From the NCBI GenBank assembly GCA_022712845.1, contig JAFLJV010000229.1:1-10424 (forward strand): a stretch of DNA of 10,424 nucleotides. Direction: 5' to 3'. The DNA is from Sulfurimonas sp. Lineage in GTDB: Bacteria > Campylobacterota > Campylobacteria > Campylobacterales > Sulfurimonadaceae. Position 1 is the first letter of the stretch; the number at the start of each line of letters is the position of its first letter. Of the stretch, positions 1-6,260 are shown in pieces. The translations under genes and the position numbers were made by a program. A model generated the notes under the pieces. That model saw only the letters and a list, made by a program, of their open reading frames with translations, searched no databases and was not told the DNA's origin.

Positions 1-1464
1 CCCAACATATAACCCTGGGGTAAGGATATAACCTTGTTCTGATATTTCTTCAACTGTGGCTGAATAATATTTTCCTATAACATTTTGATATTCTATATTC
101 GCTCGAAAGGACTGAAAAGTATTGGCAATAGCTTTAATATCTGTTATATCAAAAGCCCTTTGTTTACGGTCTATCATATGTCCTACTTCTCCAGCATCTA
201 TAAATAGAGTTTTTCCTTTTTGTGATTTATTACGATTAAATATCCAAATACAAGCTGGAATTTGAGTATTACCAAATAACTGTGAAGGAAGAGCTACTAT
301 TGCTTCTAGTAAGTCTGCTTCAATCATTGCTTTTCTTATATTATCTTCACCACCAGAAGTTGTAGTTAGAGAGCCATTTGAAAGTACAAGACCAACTACT
401 CCATTGTTTGGATCAGTATGATGTAACATATGCTGTATCCAAGCATAGTTCGCATTACCTTTTGGTGGGGTTCCATACTTCCATCTTGCATCACCTTCTA
501 AACTTGCGTCCCACCAGTCGTCTTCATCTTGATTAAATGGAGGGTTTGCAAGAACAAAGTTTGCTCTTAGATCTAGGTGTTGGTCATTGGTAAAGGTACT
601 TCTAGGCTGTTTTCCAAAATCAAAGTCAATCCCACGAATAACCATATTCATGATAGCAAGCTTCCAAGTCGTAGGGTCTGACTCTTGCCCATAAACAGAG
701 ATGTCGCCGATGCGTCCACTATGCTCTTCGATAAACTTTTCAGAAGAAACAAAGAACCCACCACTTCCCATAGCAGGGTCATAAACTCTACCTTTGTATG
801 GCTCTAGCATCTCAACGATAAGGTTTACTATAGACTTTGGAGTATAGAATTTACCTCCATTTTGTCCCTCTTCTAGTGCAAACTTTCCAAGAAAATACTC
901 ATAGATGTGACCGATAATATCCTTAGTATCTAAGCTCTCATGGTTAAATGGAATAGTAGAGATGATTTCAACAACAAGCTTTTTCAGCTTTATAGGGTCA
1001 AGGTCTAGTCTTGTATAGCCTTTGTTGAGGATATTCTTTAGTTTTGGATTTGCTTTTTCTATGATGTCCATCGTGTCATCTAAGAGTTTGTCTAAACCTT
1101 TGAACTCACCACCAAGAGGAAGAGTCGCACCTATGGTAAGCCCAGCGTTATCTTGTATGTATTGCCACCTAGCTTTTTCAGGAACCCAAAATACATTTTT
1201 CTCGATATAGTAATCACGAGTCTCTAGCTCTGTTGCGATAAACTCATCATCCGCATCTTCGCCTAAGTAATAATCATTCTCAGGGTCTTTAAACGCAGCC
1301 TTTAACTCTTCTCTTCTTGTATCCATACTATCAGATACATATTTCAAGAACACAAGACCAAGAACAACATCTCTATAGAGTGCCGCAGATATGTTAGAGC
1401 GAAGTGTATTCGCCGATGCCCATAGTTTTTTCTCTAAATCTTGTAAAAATTGTTGTTCGGTCAT
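1..1464 (-). CDS. hsdM: Type I restriction-modification methyltransferase subunit HsdM (3' end beyond the window)
   Basis: The reverse strand reads as one uninterrupted frame of 488 codons from ATG at 1464 to the window edge. It begins MTEQQFLQDLEKKLW, the usual start of the HsdM N-terminal helical domain (about residues 1-150). The SAM-binding motif DPAMGSGG follows at residues 229-236 and the adenine-methylase motif NPPF at 307-310, with an ALPSQLF segment later. In the family, HsdM transfers methyl groups from SAM to the N6 of adenine in a bipartite site chosen by HsdS, and also forms the core of the restriction complex with HsdR. E. coli HsdM is about 530 residues, so only a short C-terminus should be missing. 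AGGA lies 6 bases before the start. hsdS and hsdR are not in the window and would be expected downstream, to the left. No frameshift is seen, so the gene appears functional as far as it goes. Confidence 0.96.
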   Translation of the reverse strand, partial: MTEQQFLQDLEKKLWASANTLRSNISAALYRDVVLGLVFLKYVSDSMDTRREELKAAFKDPENDYYLGEDADDEFIATELETRDYYIEKNVFWVPEKARWQYIQDNAGLTIGATLPLGGEFKGLDKLLDDTMDIIEKANPKLKNILNKGYTRLDLDPIKLKKLVVEIISTIPFNHESLDTKDIIGHIYEYFLGKFALEEGQNGGKFYTPKSIVNLIVEMLEPYKGRVYDPAMGSGGFFVSSEKFIEEHSGRIGDISVYGQESDPTTWKLAIMNMVIRGIDFDFGKQPRSTFTNDQHLDLRANFVLANPPFNQDEDDWWDASLEGDARWKYGTPPKGNANYAWIQHMLHHTDPNNGVVGLVLSNGSLTTTSGGEDNIRKAMIEADLLEAIVALPSQLFGNTQIPACIWIFNRNKSQKGKTLFIDAGEVGHMIDRKQRAFDITDIKAIANTFQSFRANIEYQNVIGKYYSATVEEISEQGYILTPGLYVG

Positions 1465-1481
1465 TTGTTATCCTATTTATT

Positions 1482-1497
1482 TGTCTCTATTATAGCA
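1482..1497 (-). promoter_or_regulatory. Likely hsdM promoter (extended -10)
   Basis: On the reverse strand TGCTATAAT (1489-1497) is a perfect extended -10 element. The predicted start near 1482 gives an 18-base leader before the hsdM ATG, containing AGGA. No good -35 is visible at 16-18 bases, as is common for extended -10 promoters. It lies between the integrase stop and the hsdM start, so hsdM can be transcribed independently of the integrase. Confidence 0.55.
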
Positions 1498-1554
1498 AAG
1501 TAATCTAATGTCATATATTTTTATAAAGACAATTTTAGCTTCGAGAAGACTTAT

Positions 1555-2646
1555 CTACTGGTACAAATTTTTTACTTGTTTCATTCCACTATCAGGAGCT
1601 AATTTAGCGTATCGAAGAGTCATATTTATATCTTTATGATTAAGTAATTTTTGGATTGTGAATATAGGTGTTCCATTTATAGCTAAATGTGAGGCAAAGG
1701 TATGTCTTAATGTATGTATCACGACTCTATGCTTAGGATTAGTAATTCCTTCATTAAAGAGCATATTTAAGACCTTAGAAACTTTATCCTTTATCTGTTC
1801 ATAAAGGTTGGCTTCATTCTTTTGCAAAATAGGTATATCTAGTTTCCTTATCTTTGTGCTGTCTTTAAGTAATTTTTCAAGTTTTTCATTATAAAAAAAT
1901 GCAGTATATCTTTCATCATTTTTTTCATCTAAAATATTAATGATTTTATTTTCAAAATCTATATCTCTTTTTGTAAGCTTGGTAAGTGCTCCAACTCTGG
2001 CACCTGTTGTTAAGGCTAGCATAACAAATAAGTAGGCTTGATTATCTTCTTTTACATAGTCAAGTAATAGAGCTATTTCATCTTTATTAAGATATCTCTC
2101 ACGAGCATTATCTACTTTTAATTTTTTAACCTTTTTTGCAGGATTAATTAAAATAATTTCTTTATCAATTGCATAGTTAAATACTGTACTTAATTCACCT
2201 ATAATTGTATTAACAGTTTTTGGAGAAAACTCTTTAATTTTTTGTGACTGTAATTTTTGAATATCATCAGTTGTTATACTTTTAATATCTTTCTTGCCTA
2301 GTAATGGCGATATATGCATTTCATATTTTCGTTTAGATAATTTGTTATTTTTATTGTGCAAAGCTTTTAACTCATAACTTTCTTTTGCAATACTATCAAG
2401 CGTAATAATTTGTTTTTTCTTTTTTTTAGCAAGTGCTGGTGGCTCTTCACCTAGTCGTGATTTATTTACAAACTCATTTCGCTTATTGTATGCGTAAACC
2501 TCTGTAATACCTCCAGATTTTTTACCAACAGTAAACCAGACTTTTTTTCCATCATTATCTTTATAATTTATAGAATAGCTAATATCTCCATTTTCTAGTT
2601 TATTTTGATAAACACCTGTGTATTTTTTACTTTTTACTCTTGCCAT
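1555..2646 (-). CDS. Phage/island-type tyrosine recombinase (integrase)
   Basis: This 363-residue protein has the full catalytic set of tyrosine recombinases: R217 in TGARVGAL, H311 and R314 in HTLRH, H337 in LLNHKD, and the nucleophile Y346 in TLRYAKL. Residues about 1-75 look like a short DNA-arm-binding region with beta strands, a lysine-rich linker follows (74-78), then a core-binding helical domain (about 85-175) and the catalytic domain. Such enzymes integrate and excise genomic islands, often at the 3' end of a tRNA gene. That matches the tRNA 3' fragment found 147 bases upstream of its start. The gene starts next to the attachment site and reads away from it. AGGG 7 bases before the ATG is part of a repeat that probably also binds the protein. 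The gene looks intact, so the neighbouring element could still be mobile if the other end survives. Confidence 0.95.
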   Translation of the reverse strand: MARVKSKKYTGVYQNKLENGDISYSINYKDNDGKKVWFTVGKKSGGITEVYAYNKRNEFVNKSRLGEEPPALAKKKKKQIITLDSIAKESYELKALHNKNNKLSKRKYEMHISPLLGKKDIKSITTDDIQKLQSQKIKEFSPKTVNTIIGELSTVFNYAIDKEIILINPAKKVKKLKVDNARERYLNKDEIALLLDYVKEDNQAYLFVMLALTTGARVGALTKLTKRDIDFENKIINILDEKNDERYTAFFYNEKLEKLLKDSTKIRKLDIPILQKNEANLYEQIKDKVSKVLNMLFNEGITNPKHRVVIHTLRHTFASHLAINGTPIFTIQKLLNHKDINMTLRYAKLAPDSGMKQVKNLYQ

Positions 2647-2647
2647 T

Positions 2648-2713
2648 TTGCTACCCTATTGCTACCCAAAAATTGAAAAACTATAAAAAAGTATAGCATA
2701 CTTAGGGTAACAA
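2648..2713. repeat. Arm-type repeats of the integrase: TTGCTACCC x2 plus one inverted copy
   Basis: TTGCTACCC occurs at 2648-2656 and 2659-2667, exactly 11 bp (one helical turn) apart. An inverted copy with one mismatch, GGGTAACAA, lies at 2705-2713. All lie between the integrase start and the tRNA 3' fragment, where tyrosine recombinases of tRNA-targeting islands usually have arm-binding sites. The first copy overlaps the integrase ribosome binding site and the third overlaps its promoter. Confidence 0.6.
2690..2698 (-). promoter_or_regulatory. Likely integrase promoter (extended -10)
   Basis: TGCTATACT on the reverse strand is an extended -10, with a predicted start near 2683 and a leader of about 37 bases. 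The -35 region is weak. The third copy of the arm-type repeat (2705-2713) lies between the -10 and the -35 position, so integrase binding there could repress its own transcription; this last point is inference. Confidence 0.45.
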
Positions 2714-2792
2714 CAAATCCGTGCAACTCCCTATAATAAGGCACTTTAGACGAATATATTCAACTTTAAGGAACTTAGGGATAGATATAATA

Positions 2793-2820
2793 TAGAGTTC
2801 GAATCTCTGAGGGTCCACCA
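2793..2820 (+). other. Attachment site: 3' end of a tRNA gene without a tRNA body
   Basis: The sequence folds as a tRNA T-arm: stem TAGAG/CTCTG (2793-2797 with 2805-2809, last pair T-G) around the canonical loop TTCGAAT (2798-2804). It continues with a 7-base acceptor strand AGGGTCC (2810-2816), discriminator A and CCA (2818-2820). No matching 5' acceptor strand (GGACCCT) occurs within 95 bases upstream, and the bases before 2793 do not form D or anticodon arms. This is therefore a duplicated tRNA 3' end left by integration, not a gene. Since tRNA-like sequence stops on its left side, the integrated element lies to the left, with the integrase at its right end. The tRNA identity cannot be read from this part. 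Confidence 0.85.
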
Positions 2821-2860
2821 TTTACAAACCCCTATATTACTAATCAAAACAGCTTTAATC

Positions 2861-2880
2861 AGGTGTCACTCTAGGTGTCA
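2861..2880 (+). repeat. Tandem AGGTGTCA repeats beside the attachment site
   Basis: AGGTGTCA occurs at 2861-2868 and 2873-2880, 12 bp apart, about 40 bases to the right of the tRNA 3' fragment. Position and spacing mirror the TTGCTACCC repeats on the left side, but the sequence differs. They may be arm-type sites of a different integrase that once belonged to the element on the right, which now has no integrase gene. Confidence 0.35.
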
Positions 2881-3051
2881 TTTTATATATATTTACTTAC
2901 TACTATCATATTATTCAATGTTTTTTTATTAGCAATCAAATCTCTCTTTTTCTTGAGTCTTTTTACTTTCTTTTAGTTATCAAAATTTGTACGTATGGAA
3001 TGTCCCCTATAAACTAGACAATATATAATTCAGTAATTTAGATAGAATACT
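2881..3051. other. Non-coding stretch between the attachment site and the fic control region
   Basis: Very AT-rich sequence. No frame longer than about 25 codons stands out, and no tRNA, terminator or clear repeat was found. A TATAAT occurs at 3024-3029 but has no acceptable -35 partner. This is probably the decayed left end of the second element, where an integrase would have been expected. Confidence 0.4.
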
Positions 3052-3106
3052 ATACGCAAAACTATACGCAATTAAATCTAAGTATTTGCGCATATAAATA
3101 CGCAAA
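3052..3106. repeat. Operator-like cluster 1: ATACGCAAA repeats upstream of the fic promoter
   Basis: ATACGCAAA occurs at 3052-3060, 3064-3072 (last base T) and 3098-3106, with an inverted copy TTTGCGCAT (one mismatch) at 3085-3093. The spacing is 12 then 34 bp. The same order and spacing recur in cluster 2, 133 bp downstream, and the sequences between copies align partly, so this looks like a diverged duplication of about 60 bp. Confidence 0.75.
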
Positions 3107-3142
3107 ATATATATATAGATATATTAAACTATATAGATTGTC

Positions 3143-3171
3143 TTTACTAAAGCTCTATATTGTGCTATCAT
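3143..3171 (+). promoter_or_regulatory. Predicted fic promoter between the two repeat clusters
   Basis: TTTACT (3143-3148), a 17-base spacer and TATCAT (3166-3171) preceded by TGC form an extended -10 promoter with a predicted start near 3178. Cluster 1 lies roughly 70-125 bases upstream of that start, and cluster 2 lies in the leader just downstream. A protein bound at both clusters could block or loop the promoter. Confidence 0.45.
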
Positions 3172-3184
3172 TCATATTGTTATT

Positions 3185-3240
3185 ATACGCAAAAAGATAC
3201 GCGATATTTATCTATTTTATCTATATATAAGATACGCAAA
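3185..3240. repeat. Operator-like cluster 2: ATACGCAAA repeats in the fic leader
   Basis: Copies lie at 3185-3193, 3197-3205 (ATACGCGAT, two changes) and 3232-3240, spaced 12 and 35 bp apart, almost the same as in cluster 1. The last copy abuts the fic ribosome binding site GAAAGGA (3241-3247), so binding here could also affect translation start or early transcription. Confidence 0.75.
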
Positions 3241-3252
3241 GAAAGGACAAAT

Positions 3253-4431
3253 ATGGATTTTACCCCTATCATACCATTAGAAAAAAATAAAGAAATTCCA
3301 CAAAACTTGTTAGATCGAGCAGAAAAACTTATACATTCAAGTATTGCTTTAACAGGTGGACATCCTGTAGAAACATTTAATGCAGTACGTGAACATTTGC
3401 GTACAATCAATAGCTATTATTCTAATAAAATTGAATCTGAAGGTACAAAGCCACGTGATACTGAAAAAGCAATGAAAAAAGATTTTTCTAATGATAAAAA
3501 AAAGCGTACACTTCAAATGTTATCATTAGCACACATTGAGACTCAAAAAAAAGTTGAAAATCTTGTAAAGAATGAAAAGTTTAGTCCATATAAAACAGAA
3601 TTTATTTGCAGTATTCATAATTATCTATACTCTCAAGATGGAATGGAGGTCTTTCTTAATATAGAAGGACTTAAAGAAGATATGATACCTGGGGTATTGC
3701 GCACACATGACGTAGATGTAGGAGATCATGTTGCTCCTGAAGTAAAAGAGTTACCATCAATAATGGGTAAATTTGAATTATTATACAGAGATGGTTTACT
3801 TGGTCCAAAAGTCAATCAATTAATATATGCACTTGCTTCTCATCATAGGCTACTTTATCTTCATCCTTTTTTAGATGGCAACGGAAGAACTTCAAGACTT
3901 GTACTTGATGGTGCATTATTTGCAATAGGTATAGATGGGTATGGAATATGGAATATATCAAGAGGGCTGGCTCGTAGTGGCGATAAGTATAAGGATATAC
4001 TTGCCCATGCTGATATGCCTCGTCAAGGAGAATATGATGGTAGAGGAGCATTATCCACAAAAGCTTTGAGTGACTTTGTATCCTACATGCTTACTTGTGC
4101 TCAAGATCAAGTTGATTACATGACTAAATACTTAAAACTAAGTTCTCTAACTGAAAGATTAACTAAATATGTTGAACTAACTCAAAATGGAATGTTTGAC
4201 CTTGCTCCTCTTCCTAAAAATACAGACAAAATATTTAAAGAACTTTTACTTAGAGAAGAGTTCAAGAAAAGAACAGAGATAGATGAAATATTAGGTGTAA
4301 GTAGAAGAACTGCAACTGAAATAACTAAAGAATTACTAAATAGAGATTACATACAATCAGATGGTCCAAAGAGCCCTATAAGACTTAAAATTAATTCCCA
4401 CCTAGCGGAACATATTTTTCCTGAACTATAA
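3253..4431 (+). CDS. Fic family protein AMP-transferase with C-terminal winged helix
   Basis: The start at 3253 is chosen because GAAAGGA lies 5 bases before it; a longer frame opens 31 codons upstream but has no ribosome site. The 392-residue protein carries the Fic catalytic motif HPFLDGNGRTSR at 204-215, with catalytic H204 and phosphate-binding residues D208 to R212. Family members transfer AMP from ATP to hydroxyl side chains of target proteins. The N-terminal inhibitory helix motif, (S/T)xxxE(G/N), appears as S57 N K I E61 S62, so the usual G/N is serine. The segment around it (YYSNKIE...PRDTE) fits the subgroup reading YYTNLIEGHNTxPRD. Residues about 335-385 form a winged helix (EIDEILGVSRRTATEITKEL), so the protein could bind DNA, possibly the repeats at its own promoter. 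The auto-inhibitory helix means no separate antitoxin is required. A pseudogene of another toxin type (HipA) follows on the same strand. Confidence 0.93.
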   Translation: MDFTPIIPLEKNKEIPQNLLDRAEKLIHSSIALTGGHPVETFNAVREHLRTINSYYSNKIESEGTKPRDTEKAMKKDFSNDKKKRTLQMLSLAHIETQKKVENLVKNEKFSPYKTEFICSIHNYLYSQDGMEVFLNIEGLKEDMIPGVLRTHDVDVGDHVAPEVKELPSIMGKFELLYRDGLLGPKVNQLIYALASHHRLLYLHPFLDGNGRTSRLVLDGALFAIGIDGYGIWNISRGLARSGDKYKDILAHADMPRQGEYDGRGALSTKALSDFVSYMLTCAQDQVDYMTKYLKLSSLTERLTKYVELTQNGMFDLAPLPKNTDKIFKELLLREEFKKRTEIDEILGVSRRTATEITKELLNRDYIQSDGPKSPIRLKINSHLAEHIFPEL

Positions 4432-4655
4432 AACTATTCAAGAATGTATTTAAGATTATAAGTTGTACGCTCCTTAGTATGATCTATTGATCTGAGTACC
4501 ATTATCAGGATAAAGAATATAAGCTTCTAAATTACTATTTTCTTTCGTAATACTTCTTAAAAAAAAATTAATCAACTTCGCAAGAAGCTTAATGCTAAAA
4601 ATCTTTATAATTTCACTGATATTGCACTAATTTGTTTCAAAACAACTTAAATAGA
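4432..4655. other. Non-coding stretch between fic and the hipA remnant
   Basis: No clear terminator follows fic. On the reverse strand, short stretches look faintly protein-like in two different frames (LEAYILYPDNGTQI, then DHTKERTTYNLKYILE before a stop). This may be the eroded end of an unknown gene, but it is too short and broken to name. A run of nine A lies at 4559-4567. The first copy of the hipA-associated repeat lies inside. Confidence 0.3.
4577..4592 (+). repeat. Operator-like repeat copy 1 upstream of hipA promoter
   Basis: TTCGCAAGAAGCTTAA is identical to the copy at 4706-4721, 129 bp downstream. Here the flanking C allows a small hairpin CTTC-GCAA-GAAG. It lies about 100-115 bases upstream of the predicted hipA transcription start. 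Confidence 0.7.
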
Positions 4656-4684
4656 TTGAAATACATAAATATTATTACTATAAT
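4656..4684 (+). promoter_or_regulatory. Predicted hipA promoter between the two repeats
   Basis: TTGAAA (4656-4661), a 17-base spacer and TATAAT (4679-4684) make a strong sigma-70 type promoter with a start near 4691. One copy of the 16-base repeat lies on each side, at 4577 and 4706. Confidence 0.65.
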
Positions 4685-4705
4685 ATTAAATAAACTTTAA
4701 ACTAT

Positions 4706-4721
4706 TTCGCAAGAAGCTTAA
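4706..4721 (+). repeat. Operator-like repeat copy 2 in the hipA leader
   Basis: A perfect second copy of TTCGCAAGAAGCTTAA. It overlaps the ribosome binding site AAGGA (4720-4724), which sits 6 bases before the ATG at 4731. As with the fic repeats, the downstream operator touches the ribosome site. Confidence 0.7.
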
Positions 4722-4730
4722 GGAAAATAT

Positions 4731-5925
4731 ATGGCTATTAACATTAATACTTTATATATACTCGAAAAATTACTGAAGTCTAAAGCAATAATGACTATGA
4801 GAAATATTATAGAAGCGTTACCTCAATTAAAATTAACTCCTAGACAGTTTCAAAACTTAATGAAAGAGCTTTTAGATAGTGCAAGGGTTATTCCTATCGG
4901 TGCTTCAGTTGATACTAATTATTTAGCCGAGCCTTTACAAAAAGTATATAAGAAATATAGATTTATTTTTGTTTATAAAGACAATGAACTTGCTGGCATA
5001 TTGATACAAAGAGATTCAGATTATGTATTTAAATATATGTCACAATATTTAGTTGATAGACTTCAATCTATTCCAACTTTAGAGCTCTCCCTAAAACCAA
5101 TTATTTCAGATATTCTTTTTCCTGTTTTTGAAGAAAATTTACCAGAGGGTGTAAATAAAGATATATTGGAAATATCTATGAGAAAAACAGATGATCTTGA
5201 TAAATTAACATCACTACTCATAATATTGGTGATTTGCATTTTTCTCATTCTGATAAAGAAGAGAAGCTTATAAAAAGAGAGAAGAGAAAATCATTTCTTT
5301 CTAACGAAGATGAAATTCTTGGAAAAAATAAGTTTCCTAATATTCTCAACGATTTTAAAATAAAACTCTCTGAAGAAGAAATATTTCCAAAAGAAAGTGA
5401 GTTAACAATTTTAAAACAAAAAGAGATGTCAGGAATATCAGGCTTTCAATATAAAAAATTAATGAAGCTTGATTGTGATAAAAAAAGTATATTAGAAGAT
5501 GAAACAAGTAGAGGTTTTATATTTAAGCCATATAGTGATGTTAAAGCTTCTCCAACAACTCAGCATTATCTTCCACATTTAGCAATTAACGAACATCTGT
5601 TTATGACATTTGCTAAAAATGAGCTAGGGTTTAAAGTACCAGCATCTTACTTGATTAAGCGAAAACAAGATAAAGAATTTCATTATCTTGTTAAAAAATT
5701 TGATAGACTTGGTACTCAAAAATATACAAAAGTTACATTTGCCACTCTTCTTGGTTTAGTAAGTGAGACAAAGTACAAAACATCTAGCGAAAAAATGTTT
5801 GAGCGAGTCAAAAAAGAACTAAAATCAAAACATGAAAGAATGATGTTATTAAAGTACTATTTTTACTCCATGCTAATTATGGAGTGGTAACCTAAATTCA
5901 TACTAAAAAATTAGCAATTCTAAGT
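4731..5925 (+). pseudogene. hipA: Broken HipA-like serine/threonine kinase toxin with N-terminal winged helix
   Basis: The first frame (4731-5219) has a winged-helix-like N-terminus (LTPRQFQNLMKELL, about residues 35-50) and then a HipA N-terminal domain with FEENLPEGVNKDIL. Near 5217-5220 one base appears lost: the frame continues one base back as HNIGDLHFSHSD and runs to TAA at 5888. That second part has HipA core features: FIFKPYSDVKAS, LAINEHLFMTFAKNELGFKVP, and LVKKFDR (equivalent of VERFDR). The catalytic loop follows in yet other frames: GNL at 5886-5894 and HTKKLAILS at 5899-5925, against the family's GDxHxKN. So the catalytic Asp is Asn, an extra four bases split the loop, and the rest of the kinase is gone. 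HipA phosphorylates glutamyl-tRNA synthetase or related targets in studied cases; this copy cannot. No separate hipB is seen; the N-terminal winged helix may have had that role. Confidence 0.85.
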
Positions 5926-5976
5926 TAAAATAATATGAATAATGGAAGTCATGAGAAACAGTAAATTTAGTATTCA

Positions 5977-6061
5977 GTGAGGTAAAGCTCACAAATTAAA
6001 TACCTGACTATATTTGTAACAATAGCCCGAAGCAGGCGAGACTCTGCAATAAACTTTATTG
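5977..6061 (+). ncRNA. Possible structured RNA (three small hairpins), unidentified
   Basis: Between the hipA remnant and the next gene lies an island of higher GC than its surroundings, with three consecutive hairpins: GTGAG/CTCAC around GTAAAG (5977-5992), GCAG/CTGC with an 8-base loop (6032-6047), and CAATAA/TTATTG with loop ACT (6047-6061). No reading frame explains it. It could be a remnant of a ribozyme or other structured RNA, or a leader; no known family was recognised. The stems are short, so this is weak. Confidence 0.25.
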
Positions 6062-6098
6062 TAGATAAACCTAATTAATGACAAGTGGAAATACTGTA

Positions 6099-6107
6099 TG
6101 TTATAAT
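6099..6107 (+). promoter_or_regulatory. Extended -10 promoter directly before the small gene
   Basis: TGTTATAAT is a perfect extended -10. ATGACA (6078-6083) could serve as -35 with an 18-base spacer. The expected transcription start falls at about 6114, exactly on an ATG, which would give a leaderless mRNA. Confidence 0.45.
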
Positions 6108-6113
6108 CAATTT

Positions 6114-6260
6114 ATGAAGTATTTTACGTATTTAGCAAATGAAGGAGTAGAACAACTCTTTCAAGCAATCCATAAAGAGCATGCCCAAACAATAGCAACA
6201 GATATACTCAATATGTTTCCAGATGAGATTAAAGCTATTGCGGACATAGTAAAACATTGA
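6114..6260 (+). CDS. Small protein of unknown function (48 residues)
   Basis: The frame encodes a short, soluble, mostly helical protein (start MKYFTYLANEGVEQLF, end DEIKAIADIVKH). An upstream in-frame ATG at 6078 would give 60 residues, but the promoter overlaps that extension, so the ATG at 6114 is preferred; no ribosome binding site is visible for either. The stop TGA overlaps the TTG start of the next gene, indicating coupled translation with the zinc-ribbon membrane protein. No family was recognised. It could be a small partner or regulator of that membrane protein, but nothing in the sequence shows this. Confidence 0.45.
   Translation: MKYFTYLANEGVEQLFQAIHKEHAQTIATDILNMFPDEIKAIADIVKH

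Noticed and set aside
2412..2430. Long T/A runs inside the integrase gene, possible phase-variable tract
   Set aside because: The run is interrupted, encodes a lysine-rich linker in frame, and such runs are common in this AT-rich DNA.
2727..2820. Complete tRNA gene ending at 2820
   Set aside because: No 5' acceptor strand complementary to AGGGTCC and no D or anticodon arm upstream.
3052..3240. ATACGCAAA repeats as iterons of a replication origin
   Set aside because: No replication initiator gene is nearby, and the repeats flank a promoter with a ribosome site, which fits operators better.
4440..4560. Eroded reverse-strand gene between fic and hipA
   Set aside because: Only two short protein-like stretches in different frames; too little to call a gene.
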